The notes under the pieces are model-generated. The model saw only the letters and a program-made list of their open reading frames with translations, had not been told where the DNA came from and did no database searches. Shown one piece after another: positions 45,603 through 55,931 of a stretch of 64,000 nucleotides of DNA (position 1 is the first letter of the stretch; each line of letters opens with the position of its first letter). The position numbers were made by a program, and so were the translations under genes. This DNA is from Vibrio pelagius (lineage in GTDB: Bacteria; Pseudomonadota; Gammaproteobacteria; Enterobacterales; Vibrionaceae). Where the stretch lies: assembly GCF_024347575.1 (NCBI RefSeq), contig NZ_AP025504.1:372001-436000 (forward strand), in the 5' to 3' direction.

Positions 45603-45727
45603 TGACCTAAAAACCAATAACCCAAAATTCACAGTTTTTAAGTTCATTGGAAGAACAGCAAATTACCCACCATTGAGAGTGGACTGTTTTTAGAAACGCT
45701 AGGAAGCCAGCAAAAAAGGAATTTACT

Positions 45728-48310
45728 ATGAGCAAACAGAAAATTGTCGTCGTTGGTAATGGCATGGTTGGCCACAAATTTATCGACAACATCATTCAAG
45801 CAAACTCAGACCAATACGAAGTCATCACCTTTAGTGAAGAATCACGTCTTGCCTACGACCGTGTTCAGCTCACTGCTTACTTCAACGGTAAGTCAGCAGA
45901 CGACTTGGCCCTCACTAGCGAAGCTTACTATCAAGAGAATGGCGTTAAGTACTTGGTGAATGCCAAGGTGACTGAGCTTGATACCGAAAACAAAGCGGTA
46001 GTCACCAACAGCGGTCATCGTGAAAGCTACGACAAACTGATTCTTGCTACTGGCTCATTCCCATTCGTACCGCCAATCCCGGGTAACGATCAGGAACACT
46101 GTCACGTCTACCGTACTATTGAAGACTTAGATGCGATTGAGTTTTCGAGTAAGCAGAGTAAATCGGGCGTGGTAATCGGCGGTGGCCTGCTCGGTTTAGA
46201 AGCGGCTAACGCAGTGAAAAACCTTGGTTTAGAAACCCATGTGGTCGAGTTCGCGCCTCGCTTAATGGCGGTTCAACTCGACGAAGGTGGCGGCGCACTA
46301 CTACGCCGTAAAATCGAAGACTTAGGCGTACAGGTTCACACCGAGAAAGCGACCTCTGAGATTGTCGCAGGTGAAACGGCTCGCTACCGCATGAACTTTG
46401 CAGACGGCACTCATCTTGAGACCGATATGATCGTGTTCTCTGCTGGTATTCGCCCTCAAGACGCATTGGCGCGTAGTTCTGATATCGCGATTGGCGAGCG
46501 TGGCGGTATCGTGATTGATGATTACTGCCAAGCCAACATCGATGATGTCTACGCGATTGGTGAGTGCGCACTGTGGGACAACAAGATCTTCGGCTTAGTC
46601 GCTCCGGGCTACTCTATGGCGAAAGTGGCGGCTAGCCATATCCTTTCAAATGGTGAAGATGAAAGCAGCTTCACCGGTGCAGACATGAGCACCAAACTTA
46701 AACTGCTGGGCGTAGATGTAGCCAGTATCGGTGAAGTACACGGCAAAACAGAAGGCGCCCAGTCTTACACTTACAACGATGAAATCGAACAGGTATACAA
46801 ACGCCTGATCATTTCTGCTGATGGCAAGAAGATCGTTGGTGCCGTGTTGGTGGGTGATGCTGAAGCTTACGGTTCACTGCTGCAAATCAAGCAAAATGAC
46901 ATGCCGCTGCCAGAAAACCCATCAGTTCTGATTCTTCCAAACCTTGCTGACGACTCTGGCAGCGCTATGGGGGTTGAAGCCCTTCCAGACAGCGCCGTGA
47001 TCTGTTCATGTTTCGATGTAACCAAAGGCGATATCAAAGAAGCGGTTTCCGCAGGCTGCACCACAATGGCAGCACTGAAAGAGTCGACCAATGCTTCGAC
47101 AGGCTGCGGTGGCTGTTCTGCCCTAGCGAAACAGGTATTGGACAGCGAACTTAGCAACCTAGGTGTTGAGGTTTCTAACGATATCTGTGAGCACTTTGCC
47201 TACTCTCGCCAAGAGCTAACCGACATTATCCGCGTCAACAAAATCAGGACATTCGATGAACTACTGGAATCTCACGGGCAAGGCTTAGGTTGTACTGTGT
47301 GTAAACCTGCGATTGGCTCTATCCTCGCCTCTTACTGGAACGACTACATCCTTGAGGATGAGCACATCGAGTTGCAAGACACCAACGACATCTACCTTGG
47401 CAACATGCAAAAAGATGGCACCTACTCTGTGGTTCCACGAATTGCCGGCGGCGAAATCACCCCAGACAGACTGATTGTGCTCGGTGAAGTAGCAAAAGAG
47501 TACAACCTCTACACCAAGATCACTGGCGGCCAACGTGTCGACCTATTTGGCGCGCAATTGAACGAACTGCCCGCTATTTGGAAAAGGTTGATTGATGCAG
47601 GCTTTGAAACCGGCCATGCCTACGGTAAATCGGTTCGTACAGTGAAGTCTTGTGTGGGCAGCACTTGGTGTCGTTATGGCGTAAACGACAGTGTCGGCCT
47701 CGCAATCAAACTAGAGAACCGCTACAAGGGCCTACGCTCACCTCACAAGATCAAATTCGCTGTATCTGGCTGTACGCGTGAATGTGCCGAAGCGCAATCA
47801 AAAGACATTGGTGTTATCGCGACCGACAAAGGCTGGAACCTATACGTGTGTGGTAACGGCGGTATGCGCCCACGTCACGCCGACCTATTCGCAACCGACC
47901 TCGACGAACAAACGCTGATTCAATACATCGACCGCGTACTGATGTTCTACACCCGTACTGCTGATCGCTTACAGCGTACCTCTGTTTGGATGGAGAACCT
48001 GGAGGGCGGCTTGGACTACCTCAAAGAAGTGGTCATTGAAGACAAACTCAATGTCGCTGCTGAACTGGAAGCGGACATCGCGCTCAACATCGAGAAGTAC
48101 CAATGTGAGTGGAAGACCACCATCGAAAACCCAGCGAAAATGAAGCGCTTCCAACACTACATCAACAGTGACGAGATGGATAAGAGCTTGTCGTTCATTA
48201 CCGAACGCGAACAGCGCTTCCCGAAACCAATCATCAACACTGACCACGATGCCGAGCGTACTCAAGCGCTGAATAGTTCTGAACAGATTGAAATTACGGA
48301 AGTCTCGTAG
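45728..48310 (+). CDS. nirB: NADH-dependent nitrite reductase, large subunit
   Basis: Reduces nitrite to ammonium with NADH; siroheme and [4Fe-4S] enzyme of the cytoplasm. 860 aa. N-terminal FAD/NAD domains (VVVGNGMVGHKFI, ATGSFPFVPPIPG, VVIGGGLLGLEAANAVKN). A BFD-like [2Fe-2S] domain has Cys pairs near CSCFDVTKG and STGCGGCSAL. C-terminal nitrite/sulfite reductase domain with siroheme/[4Fe-4S] ligands C642, C648, C682 and C686 (CVGSTWC and CTREC). Complete length. Followed by nirD. Confidence 0.95.
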   Translation: MSKQKIVVVGNGMVGHKFIDNIIQANSDQYEVITFSEESRLAYDRVQLTAYFNGKSADDLALTSEAYYQENGVKYLVNAKVTELDTENKAVVTNSGHRESYDKLILATGSFPFVPPIPGNDQEHCHVYRTIEDLDAIEFSSKQSKSGVVIGGGLLGLEAANAVKNLGLETHVVEFAPRLMAVQLDEGGGALLRRKIEDLGVQVHTEKATSEIVAGETARYRMNFADGTHLETDMIVFSAGIRPQDALARSSDIAIGERGGIVIDDYCQANIDDVYAIGECALWDNKIFGLVAPGYSMAKVAASHILSNGEDESSFTGADMSTKLKLLGVDVASIGEVHGKTEGAQSYTYNDEIEQVYKRLIISADGKKIVGAVLVGDAEAYGSLLQIKQNDMPLPENPSVLILPNLADDSGSAMGVEALPDSAVICSCFDVTKGDIKEAVSAGCTTMAALKESTNASTGCGGCSALAKQVLDSELSNLGVEVSNDICEHFAYSRQELTDIIRVNKIRTFDELLESHGQGLGCTVCKPAIGSILASYWNDYILEDEHIELQDTNDIYLGNMQKDGTYSVVPRIAGGEITPDRLIVLGEVAKEYNLYTKITGGQRVDLFGAQLNELPAIWKRLIDAGFETGHAYGKSVRTVKSCVGSTWCRYGVNDSVGLAIKLENRYKGLRSPHKIKFAVSGCTRECAEAQSKDIGVIATDKGWNLYVCGNGGMRPRHADLFATDLDEQTLIQYIDRVLMFYTRTADRLQRTSVWMENLEGGLDYLKEVVIEDKLNVAAELEADIALNIEKYQCEWKTTIENPAKMKRFQHYINSDEMDKSLSFITEREQRFPKPIINTDHDAERTQALNSSEQIEITEVS

Positions 48311-48435
48311 CCAGTTTGGTCGTTAGCAGGCCCTTCACTACGCAATACTCTGCTAGCGACCTTCTTTCTTTACGACCTTCATTTTTACGAAATTGAACAA
48401 AATCTAAGACTCAACAAATTGACAAGGAGACTGTC

Positions 48436-48780
48436 ATGGAAAACTGGACCACTGTTTGTTCCCAAGAGGATCTAACGCCCAACGCGGGTGTGTGTGCCAA
48501 AGTGGCTGATCATCAAGTCGCGATCTTTTACTGCAAGCGCAGTGACAAGATTTATGGCCTTTCAAATTTCGACCCAATTGGTAAAGCCAATGTCATGTCA
48601 CGTGGTATTATTGGCTCGTTAAGTGGAGAGCCGTACGTCGCTTCTCCCCTTTACAAGCAGCATTACCATCTAGAGACAGGCGCTTGTTTAGAAGAGCCTG
48701 AACACGCTCTGACTCGCTTTGAAGTGCGCAGACAAGGTAACGATATTCAAGTACTGGCACCCGAAGCGTTAGCAAACTAA
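48436..48780 (+). CDS. nirD: Nitrite reductase small subunit
   Basis: 114 aa partner of NirB with a Rieske-like fold but without all Rieske cluster ligands, as is usual for NirD. MENWTTVCSQEDLTPNAGVC is the standard start; ASPLYKQHYHLETGACLEEP keeps the shape of the second Rieske loop. AAGGAG lies before the ATG. Between nirB (125 nt) and the transporter gene (141 nt). Confidence 0.93.
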   Translation: MENWTTVCSQEDLTPNAGVCAKVADHQVAIFYCKRSDKIYGLSNFDPIGKANVMSRGIIGSLSGEPYVASPLYKQHYHLETGACLEEPEHALTRFEVRRQGNDIQVLAPEALAN

Positions 48781-48921
48781 TCACGCATTAGGTCGTATTT
48801 CAGAATCACCCAATACCCATGCCTTAGCCGCCTATAATTAAACACTTAGGCTCGCTACGGAGTTGGCATGTGAACGGCTAGAAAAACTCTAGACACTTTC
48901 CATATTTAAAGGATTTAATAC

Positions 48922-50391
48922 ATGGATAACTCAAAATTTTCGCTGCTCTCATTCACAGGTAAGATGAAAATCTTACACCTTAGCTGGATCGCCTTTTTCA
49001 TCACCTTTGTGGTTTGGTTTAACTTTGCGCCACTACTGCAAATGGTAAAAACCTCTTTAGGCTTAACCACTGAAGAGATCAAAACTCTCTTAATCTTAAA
49101 CGTGGCATTAACCATTCCGGCGCGTGTCGCCATTGGTATGTTGACCGACCGCTATGGTCCAAGACTGGTCTACTCTGCCCTACTCGCTATCTGTTCGATT
49201 CCATGTTTCATGTTCGCGCTCGCTGACTCGTTCATGCAAGCAGCTATCGCACGTTTCCTACTCGGCTTCATCGGTGCTGGCTTCGTGGTTGGTATTCGCT
49301 TGGTATCTGAGTGGTTCCCACATAACGAACTGGGTACAGCAGAAGGTATCTACGGTGGTTGGGGTAACTTCGGTTCAGCTGCGGCTGCGTTCACTCTTCC
49401 TACTCTGGCACTGGTTTTCGGTGGCGAAGATGGCTGGCGTTATGCCGTGGGTGTGACAGGTGCAATGAGCCTTCTGTTCTCGGTTATCTTCTACAAAAAC
49501 GTATCGGATACACCAAAAGGTTCTACTTACTTCAAACCTGCTCAAGTTACAGCGATGGAAGTAACGTCTAAGGGTGACTTTTTCTTTCTACTCATCATGA
49601 AGATCCCTATGTACGCGGCTCTTGCGCTACTGGCTTGGAAACTGTCTCCATCAGGTATCGGCATGCTATCAGACTCAGCAGTATACGGTGTGTATGCGGT
49701 ACTGGCTGCGCTGTATGTGTATGAAGTATCTCAAGTTTGGAAAGTGAATAAGAACGTCTTCAAGGAAGAAGTGCCAGAGATTCATCAGTACAAATTTAAG
49801 CAAGTTGCGGTATTGAACGTGCTTTACTTCGCAACATTTGGTTCAGAGCTGGCTGTGGTTTCTATGCTGCCACTGTTCTTCTCTGAAACCTTTGAGCTAA
49901 CGCCAGTTCTAGCAGGTATGGTGGCGTCGGCATACGCCTTTATGAACCTAATGTCTCGCCCAGGTGGTGGTTGGATTTCAGATAAATTTGGCCGTAAACC
50001 AACACTGCTTATCCTAACTGCAGGTCTAGCGGTGGGCTACTTTGCAATGGGTCAAGTCGACAGCACATGGCCTGTATGGTTGGCGGTTGTGGCAGCAATG
50101 GCGTGTTCTTTCTTCGTACAAGCAGGTGAAGGGGCAGTATTTGCGACAGTACCACTGATTAAGCGCCGTATGACAGGTCAAATCGCGGGTATGACGGGGG
50201 CTTACGGTAACGTGGGTGCGGTGGTTTACCTAACGGTACTTTCATTCGTGAGCTACCAAACGTTCTTCCTTGTGATTGCAGCAACAGCGGTACTTGGCTT
50301 CCTGACTCTAATGTTTATGGAAGAGCCAAATGGTCAAATTGCTGAGGTAAATGACGATGGTAGCGTGACGTTAATTAACGTATCGAGCTAA
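48922..50391 (+). CDS. Nitrate/nitrite MFS transporter (NarK/NasF type)
   Basis: 489 aa, about 12 transmembrane helices. NarK-type signatures: [14 protein letters not shown] in the helix 2/3 loop, the nitrate-signature stretches [18 protein letters not shown] (glycine-rich) and [17 protein letters not shown] and [14 protein letters not shown]. Given its position with nasA and nirBD it serves nitrate uptake for assimilation. A weaker GG-N10-GC spacing occurs upstream (near 48863) but I do not call it a promoter. Confidence 0.9.
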   Translation: MDNSKFSLLSFTGKMKILHLSWIAFFITFVVWFNFAPLLQMVKTSLGLTTEEIKTLLILNVALTIPARVAIGMLTDRYGPRLVYSALLAICSIPCFMFALADSFMQAAIARFLLGFIGAGFVVGIRLVSEWFPHNELGTAEGIYGGWGNFGSAAAAFTLPTLALVFGGEDGWRYAVGVTGAMSLLFSVIFYKNVSDTPKGSTYFKPAQVTAMEVTSKGDFFFLLIMKIPMYAALALLAWKLSPSGIGMLSDSAVYGVYAVLAALYVYEVSQVWKVNKNVFKEEVPEIHQYKFKQVAVLNVLYFATFGSELAVVSMLPLFFSETFELTPVLAGMVASAYAFMNLMSRPGGGWISDKFGRKPTLLILTAGLAVGYFAMGQVDSTWPVWLAVVAAMACSFFVQAGEGAVFATVPLIKRRMTGQIAGMTGAYGNVGAVVYLTVLSFVSYQTFFLVIAATAVLGFLTLMFMEEPNGQIAEVNDDGSVTLINVSS

Positions 50392-50450
50392 CCACTCATT
50401 GAATGATATCGGGAGAAGGAGCCGGGATTGCGACACTCGGTGACTTCGTT

Positions 50451-50486
50451 CAAAAGCTCTTGTTTCTGACCGGAGCTTTTGTTCTT
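50451..50486 (+). terminator. Hairpin after the nitrate transporter
   Basis: CAAAAGCTC / GAGCTTTTG with a 13-base loop, followed by TTCTTTCCC. It lies 60 bases after the transporter stop and may reduce transcription into the PP2C-kinase gene. Confidence 0.65.
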
Positions 50487-50529
50487 TCCCTTCCTTTTCA
50501 AACAATGAGCAGATAGGAGCAAGGACGTT

Positions 50530-52350
50530 ATGACTCTCTCATTTAGCCAAAGCCAAACAGCAGCTGATACAAATACAAGCCAAGACGCGGAACAAGGTAT
50601 TCATCCGCAGGCAAGCAATCAACTCAAGCTCAACTATGGTGGTTACTCACATCAAGGGGTTAGAAACGAAAATCAGGATGCGATTATCGTTAAGCACCCT
50701 AAAACCCGTGCCGAACAAGAGTTCAAGGGCAGCGTGGCCTGTATTGCCGATGGTGTGAGTTGCAGTGAACAGGGACAAAAAGCCAGTCACACCAGCGTGA
50801 TGCAGTTCATTACTGACTACTACGCAACGCCGGAAAGCTGGAGCATTCAACGCTCGGCTCAGAAGGTACTGACTTCACTGAACTCTTGGTTATTTAACGC
50901 CTCCTTCTCTGAGCTTGATGACGATAAACAGCTCGCTCATAACACCATGGTCTCGACCTTCAGCGCGGTGATCATCAAATCTAACACGGCTCATATCTTC
51001 CACGTTGGCGACAGCCGCATCTACTTACTGCGTGATGGTAAAATTCAGCAGTTAACCCGCGATCATACTCGCAAAAACTTGGTGAATACCCACTACCTCA
51101 CGCGCGCGCTTGGTATGGATAGCCAACTGAATGTTGACTATCAGACTCTACCCATACAAGTGAAAGACCGCTTTATTCTGACAACCGACGGCGTGCATGA
51201 GTTTATTGACGAAGAAGATCTAGTCGAAGGAACCAATAACCAGAATGATTTTGAACTGGCGACTCAGGCGATCTGTAACAAAGCCTTGGCAATGCACAGC
51301 AAGGATAACGTCAGCTGTTTGATGATTGAGGTAACACAACTGCCTAAGCCATCATTGATTGAGTTTCATGAAAAGCTCGCGACACGCGTCATTCCTCCGG
51401 TATTAAAACTTGGGCAGATGATCGACCAGTTTCAGGTTCTAGAAGTGCTCTACTCTGGCACCCGCAGCCACGTATATCGTGTGATGCAAACCCAGACCCA
51501 AACCGAATTCGTGATAAAGGTGCCTTCAATGCAATATCACGACGATCCAGCGCAGCTCAAAGCGTTTTACAACGAACAGTGGGCAGGCATGCTGCTTAAC
51601 AACAAACGCATTATGAAGGTCTACCCGACTGATGAACGTTCGCAGTTTCTTTATCAAGTGTGTGAGATGGTTGAGGGCGTAACCTTAAGGCAGTGGATGT
51701 ACGACAACCCCAAACCAAACCTGCCAGAAGTGCGTACTATTCTGGAAAAGATCATTCAGGGCATTCGTGTACTGCAGCGTGCAGATATAGTTCATCGCGA
51801 TCTGAAGCCCGAAAACATCATGTTACTACCGAATGGCGATATTAAGCTGATAGACCTTGGTGCAGTATTGATTCGCGGCATCGAAGAAGGTTTACCCGTT
51901 GAAGAGGATGCGGTTCCGCTTGGTGCGGTCAACTACATCGCTCCGGAAACCATTAAGCAGAATATTGCGACCACACGCTCTGATCTATTTTCTGTCGCGG
52001 TAATTGGTTATGAAATGCTGACAGGACAACTGCCTTATCCAGAAATGACACCGCGATCTTTGGCTCAATCTCGTCATCATCAATGGCACTATCAGCCTAT
52101 TACTCACCTACGCCCTGACTTGCCCGCTTGGTTCGATTTGGTGCTACAAAAAGCCTGTGCGGAGCAGCCAACAGAGCGTTACTCCGTGCTCGGCGACTTT
52201 ATCTCTGATCTCTACACACCCAACTCTAAACTGGTGAAGCGAAAGACCCAGCAACCGCTACTCAATAGAAACCCAATCCAGTTTTGGAAGGTACTGGCCC
52301 TGTTATTAGGGATTGTGGCACTGGTCGAATTCGGTTTATTGATTCAATAA
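50530..52350 (+). CDS. PP2C phosphatase-serine/threonine kinase fusion with C-terminal membrane helix
   Basis: 606 aa. Residues 35-265 are a PP2C-type phosphatase: RNENQDAIIV, CIADGVS, HVGDSRIYLL, LTTDGVHEF and KDNVSCLM carry the metal-binding Asp residues. Residues 300-565 are a Hanks-type kinase: VIKVPS (ATP Lys), IVHRDLKPENIMLL, IDLGAV and APE (NYIAPETI). One hydrophobic helix at the C-terminus (VLALLLGIVALVEFGLL) anchors it in the membrane. It follows the nitrate genes and is typical of Vibrio nas loci, so it may control nitrate uptake or assimilation by phosphorylation (inference). Substrates are unknown. Confidence 0.85.
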   Translation: MTLSFSQSQTAADTNTSQDAEQGIHPQASNQLKLNYGGYSHQGVRNENQDAIIVKHPKTRAEQEFKGSVACIADGVSCSEQGQKASHTSVMQFITDYYATPESWSIQRSAQKVLTSLNSWLFNASFSELDDDKQLAHNTMVSTFSAVIIKSNTAHIFHVGDSRIYLLRDGKIQQLTRDHTRKNLVNTHYLTRALGMDSQLNVDYQTLPIQVKDRFILTTDGVHEFIDEEDLVEGTNNQNDFELATQAICNKALAMHSKDNVSCLMIEVTQLPKPSLIEFHEKLATRVIPPVLKLGQMIDQFQVLEVLYSGTRSHVYRVMQTQTQTEFVIKVPSMQYHDDPAQLKAFYNEQWAGMLLNNKRIMKVYPTDERSQFLYQVCEMVEGVTLRQWMYDNPKPNLPEVRTILEKIIQGIRVLQRADIVHRDLKPENIMLLPNGDIKLIDLGAVLIRGIEEGLPVEEDAVPLGAVNYIAPETIKQNIATTRSDLFSVAVIGYEMLTGQLPYPEMTPRSLAQSRHHQWHYQPITHLRPDLPAWFDLVLQKACAEQPTERYSVLGDFISDLYTPNSKLVKRKTQQPLLNRNPIQFWKVLALLLGIVALVEFGLLIQ

Positions 52351-52381
52351 AAAAGTCTCAGCACTTTAATGGCGCTGAGGC
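52349..52381 (-). terminator. Terminator of fruR
   Basis: Stem GCTGAG / CTCAGC in minus-strand reading, followed by ACTTTTTT. It also lies right at the end of the plus-strand PP2C-kinase gene. Confidence 0.8.
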
Positions 52382-52414
52382 TTGGATAAGAAATTAGAGC
52401 TTACGCTAACTGTT

Positions 52415-53419
52415 TTAGTTACGCTTTACCAGGCTTCTTGGCACCAGTTCAATACCAGACTGGTAACGTTTTGCTGAAGCGTTCAATGCCAAAGCGAATG
52501 CGCTGTCTGCAATAACCTCAAACTGTTGTGGCAGTGAATGTACTTTAAATGGTAAGAAATCCAACAAACGGTTGTCACCAAAAGTCGCTAGCTTAACTTG
52601 GTTGACCAGCTCAGGCTTTTCAACCATCACATCCAGTACCCCTTCCAACAAGGTGTAGGACATAGTGACGATCGCATCCGGCACCGTTCCTTTCGCAATC
52701 CACTCTTCAAAGATTTCTCGCCCCGATTCTCGATCAAAGTGCTCACCATAACCGACAACCGTGGGTTTGTTATCTTGCAGCCCGTTTTGCTGGGTATGCG
52801 CTTTATTGGCCGCTTCAAACCCCAACTGACGCTCGCGCGAGATGTTTAGGTCAGGCAAGGCACCAATCAAGCCAATGCTTTGAATATTGTCATCAAGAAT
52901 AGAGTGCGTCAGTTCAAACGCTGCTTCGAAATCTTCACTGATCACACAGGCAAAGTGCTCATCGTCTAACGGACGGTCAATGGCGATAACTGGCGTTCCC
53001 GATTTTTGAAGTTGCAGATAGAACTCGTTAGCGTCTGGCATCGAGCTCGCCACCAGCAAGGCATCAATACGACGGCTCACCAAGGCTTCTGCGACTTTTC
53101 GCTCGGTTTCAGCATCGTCGTCTGAACAACCGATTAAGATCTGGTAACCCACTTTGCGAGAGTTTTGTTCAATCAACTTAGCTAGACGTGCATAACTGCT
53201 GTTCTCTAGGTCTGGAATAATCAAACCAAATGAACGGCTGTTACCTGCTCTCAATGACGATGCAGCGTGGTCTGGACGGTAGTTGTGCTCGTTCACCACT
53301 GCCATTACCTTCTGCTGCGTTTTCTCGCTGATGCGGTACTTCTGAGCTTTACCATTAATCACATAGCTTGCAGTGGTTTTAGATACACCCGCCAGTTTCG
53401 CTATTTCATCAAGTGTCAT
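52415..53419 (-). CDS. fruR: Fructose operon repressor (Cra/FruR, LacI family)
   Basis: 334 aa LacI-family regulator. HTH MTLDEIAKLAGVSKTTASYV followed by a hinge (RPDHAASSLRAGNSRSFGLI) typical of Cra/FruR, then a sugar-phosphate-binding domain. It probably responds to fructose 1-phosphate as in enteric bacteria. Divergent from fruBKA across an interval with three matching operators. Confidence 0.88.
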   Translation of the reverse strand: MTLDEIAKLAGVSKTTASYVINGKAQKYRISEKTQQKVMAVVNEHNYRPDHAASSLRAGNSRSFGLIIPDLENSSYARLAKLIEQNSRKVGYQILIGCSDDDAETERKVAEALVSRRIDALLVASSMPDANEFYLQLQKSGTPVIAIDRPLDDEHFACVISEDFEAAFELTHSILDDNIQSIGLIGALPDLNISRERQLGFEAANKAHTQQNGLQDNKPTVVGYGEHFDRESGREIFEEWIAKGTVPDAIVTMSYTLLEGVLDVMVEKPELVNQVKLATFGDNRLLDFLPFKVHSLPQQFEVIADSAFALALNASAKRYQSGIELVPRSLVKRN

Positions 53420-53490
53420 ATCAAGGGCCTGTATTTTGTGCGTAGGATCATAGAACCAAAGTTCGGATCCTCAGAATAGTTGAATTATAT

Positions 53491-53528
53491 GCTGAATCGA
53501 TTCAGTATGAAAGCTGAAAGGATTCAGC
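53491..53528. promoter_or_regulatory. Two FruR-type operators near fruR
   Basis: GCTGAATCGATTCAGT at 53491-53506 and GCTGAAAGGATTCAGC at 53513-53528, both near-palindromes of the Cra/FruR class. Their centres are 22 bp apart, so dimers could bind side by side. Confidence 0.75.
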
Positions 53529-53670
53529 AAAATCCGAAAAGTGACTCCAATCATCTTTTTTTAGCGACTTTGAGATTAATGACTATCTTTAAAAAGAAAC
53601 GAGGCACGCTAAGCAGCAATATCAGTTTTATCACGAGAACTGGGCTTTGCTGAATTTTTTTACTCTTTTT

Positions 53671-53686
53671 GCTGAACCGATTCAGC
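53671..53686. promoter_or_regulatory. FruR-type operator near fruB
   Basis: GCTGAACCGATTCAGC, 107 bp before the fruB start. Further half sites (TTCAGCA) follow at 53693 and 53705. The rest of this 373-base interval (53420-53792) has no gene. Confidence 0.78.
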
Positions 53687-53792
53687 TAAACATTCAGCAA
53701 GGTGTTCAGCACTCAATAGGCAGAACTTGAATCGGGATAACAGCAACAATGAAGCGACACGCTCAAACAAAGCAATAAGCTAAAGAGGCAAC

Positions 53793-54926
53793 ATGCTTAA
53801 ACTAACTAAATCTGACATTTCGCTTGGTCAATCTGCGCAAGATAAGTTCCAAGCTATTCGTAACATCGCTGGCAAACTGACTGAGAAAGGTCTGGTTGAT
53901 GAAGGTTACGTAGAAGGAATGCTGAACCGTGAAAACCAAAACTCTACTTTCCTTGGTAACGGTATCGCCATCCCTCATGGCACGACAGACACTCGTGGTT
54001 TAGTAAAAGAGACTGGTGTTGCCGTACACCACTTCCCTGAAGGCATCGACTGGGCAGATGGCAACCGTGTTTACGTCGCCATAGGTATTGCAGCAAAATC
54101 AGACGAACACTTAGGCATTCTAAAGCAGCTAACCAAAGTACTTTCTGCTGACGGCGTTGAGCAAAAGCTGCAACATGCAAAAACAGAAGACGAAATCATC
54201 GCCCTACTTCACGGTGAAGTTCAGCTTGAAGCAGACCTAGACGCTTCTTTAGTTCAACTTAAGTTCCCAGCAAGCGACATGGTACAAATGTCTGCCGTTG
54301 CAGGTGGTTTACTGAAAAACACAGGTTGCGCTGATAATGCATTCGTTGCGGACCTAGTGACTAAAACACCAACTCACTTGGGCCAAGGCTTGTGGCTTAT
54401 CGGTAGCGACAAAGGCGTGACTCGCACTGCTGTGTCTTTTGTTTCTACGGCTAATGATTGTGAGTTTGAAGGCACTCAAGTTAAAGCGCTTGTCGCATTC
54501 GCAGCGTGTAACAGCGCACACCAAAACATCCTAGCAAACCTAAGTCAGCTGGTTTTTGAAGGTAAGCAAAATGCACTTATCGATTCAGACATTGAAGGTG
54601 TGATTGCGCAGCTAAAAGGCGAAGCACCAAGCACTGCTGCTGAAGGCTCAGACAACCAAGCAATCTTTAAGATCAAAAACGCACACGGCTTACACGCTCG
54701 CCCTGGCGCGATGCTAGTTGCAGAAGCGAAGAAATTCGATGCAGCAATCCGTGTATCCAACCTAGACGGTGACGGCAAAGAAGTGAACGCGAAGAGCCTG
54801 ATGAAAGTTATCGCGCTTGGCGTAAAACATGGCCACCAGCTTCAGTTCACAGCTGAAGGTGACGATGCTGCACAAGCTATTGAATCAATTGGTAAAGCTA
54901 TCGCTTCTGGCCTTGGTGAAGGTTAA
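53793..54926 (+). CDS. fruB: PTS fructose-specific EIIA-HPr fusion (FPr)
   Basis: 377 aa. EIIA domain at 1-145 with the phosphorylated His in GIAIPHGT (H62); a middle linker-like domain of the FPr family; and a C-terminal HPr domain with HGLHARPGAML (H301) and a KSLMKV serine region. Phosphoryl passes from PEP/EI to this FPr to FruA. First gene of fruBKA; fruK starts 9 nt later. Confidence 0.93.
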   Translation: MLKLTKSDISLGQSAQDKFQAIRNIAGKLTEKGLVDEGYVEGMLNRENQNSTFLGNGIAIPHGTTDTRGLVKETGVAVHHFPEGIDWADGNRVYVAIGIAAKSDEHLGILKQLTKVLSADGVEQKLQHAKTEDEIIALLHGEVQLEADLDASLVQLKFPASDMVQMSAVAGGLLKNTGCADNAFVADLVTKTPTHLGQGLWLIGSDKGVTRTAVSFVSTANDCEFEGTQVKALVAFAACNSAHQNILANLSQLVFEGKQNALIDSDIEGVIAQLKGEAPSTAAEGSDNQAIFKIKNAHGLHARPGAMLVAEAKKFDAAIRVSNLDGDGKEVNAKSLMKVIALGVKHGHQLQFTAEGDDAAQAIESIGKAIASGLGEG

Positions 54927-54935
54927 GGATTGGCA

Positions 54936-55916
54936 ATGACTGAATTAAAGCAAATCAAAGCCGTTACGGTAACGCTGAACCCAGCATTAGACCTAACAGG
55001 TAGCGTTGATACGCTAAACATAGGTTCAGTGAGCTTGGTAAACCAAGGGTCGCTACATGCTGCGGGCAAAGGCGTAAACGTAGCAAAAGTGCTTTCTGAG
55101 CTGGGCGCAAAAGTAACCGTTACGGGTTTCTTGGGTCGCAACAATGAAGAGGCATTTTGCCAACTGTTTGCAGAGATGGGTGCAACCGACCGCTTCATTC
55201 GTGTCGACGGCGCAACGCGCATCAACGTGAAGCTAGTGGAAACCTCCGGCCAAGTTAGTGACATTAATTTCCCGGGTGTACCAGTTGATCGAGATGCGAT
55301 CAGCGCATTTGAAAAAACACTGCTAGAGCTTGCAGAAGACCACGAGTACTTCGTAATTGCAGGTAGCTTACCTCAAGGGGTATCTCCAGAGCTTTGTGCT
55401 TCTTGGGTACAACGCCTACGCGACCTAGGTAAGAAAGTATTGTTCGACAGCAGCCGTGATGCACTAAAAGCAGGTATCAATGCGCAGCCTTGGCTTATCA
55501 AGCCTAACGACGAAGAGCTATCTCAACTGTTCAATGCAGAACTCACTACACCGAAGCAGTGCCAACAAGCAGGCCAAGCGCTGAGCGAGAAAGGCATTGA
55601 GAACATTGTTGTTTCTCTAGGAGCAGATGGCGTGATGTGGCTTAACCAAGGTGAATGGTTACACGCTCAACCACCACGAATGCAAGTCGTGAGCACAGTT
55701 GGCGCAGGCGACACCTTAGTCGCTGGCCTATGTTGGGGTCACATGCAGCAGATGCCAAAACCAGAACTTATCAAATTCGCAACCGCACTATCTGCCCTAG
55801 CCGTTTCGCAGGTAGGTGTGAGTGTAACCAGCCAACAAGAGCTGGATTCAGTACTACAAAATATCCAATTACAGGTGCTTAGTGCTCCAACTAGCCAGTT
55901 AGACACAAGCAAATAG
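54936..55916 (+). CDS. fruK: 1-Phosphofructokinase
   Basis: Phosphorylates fructose 1-phosphate to fructose 1,6-bisphosphate. PfkB family, 326 aa. VTLNPALDLTG begins the sugar-binding site; AAGKGVNVAKVLSELG is the first PfkB signature and STVGAGDTLVAGL the second, with the catalytic Asp. The ATG at 54936 is chosen over the TTG at 54930 because AAGGATT lies in front. Second gene of the operon. Confidence 0.94.
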   Translation: MTELKQIKAVTVTLNPALDLTGSVDTLNIGSVSLVNQGSLHAAGKGVNVAKVLSELGAKVTVTGFLGRNNEEAFCQLFAEMGATDRFIRVDGATRINVKLVETSGQVSDINFPGVPVDRDAISAFEKTLLELAEDHEYFVIAGSLPQGVSPELCASWVQRLRDLGKKVLFDSSRDALKAGINAQPWLIKPNDEELSQLFNAELTTPKQCQQAGQALSEKGIENIVVSLGADGVMWLNQGEWLHAQPPRMQVVSTVGAGDTLVAGLCWGHMQQMPKPELIKFATALSALAVSQVGVSVTSQQELDSVLQNIQLQVLSAPTSQLDTSK

Positions 55917-55931
55917 GACAAAAGGTTTATT

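Noticed and set aside
48862..48876. GG-N10-GC spacing like a sigma-54 promoter before the nitrate transporter
   Set aside because: The -12 part lacks TTGC and the -24 part is weak. The two promoters near nasA and nirB are far better.
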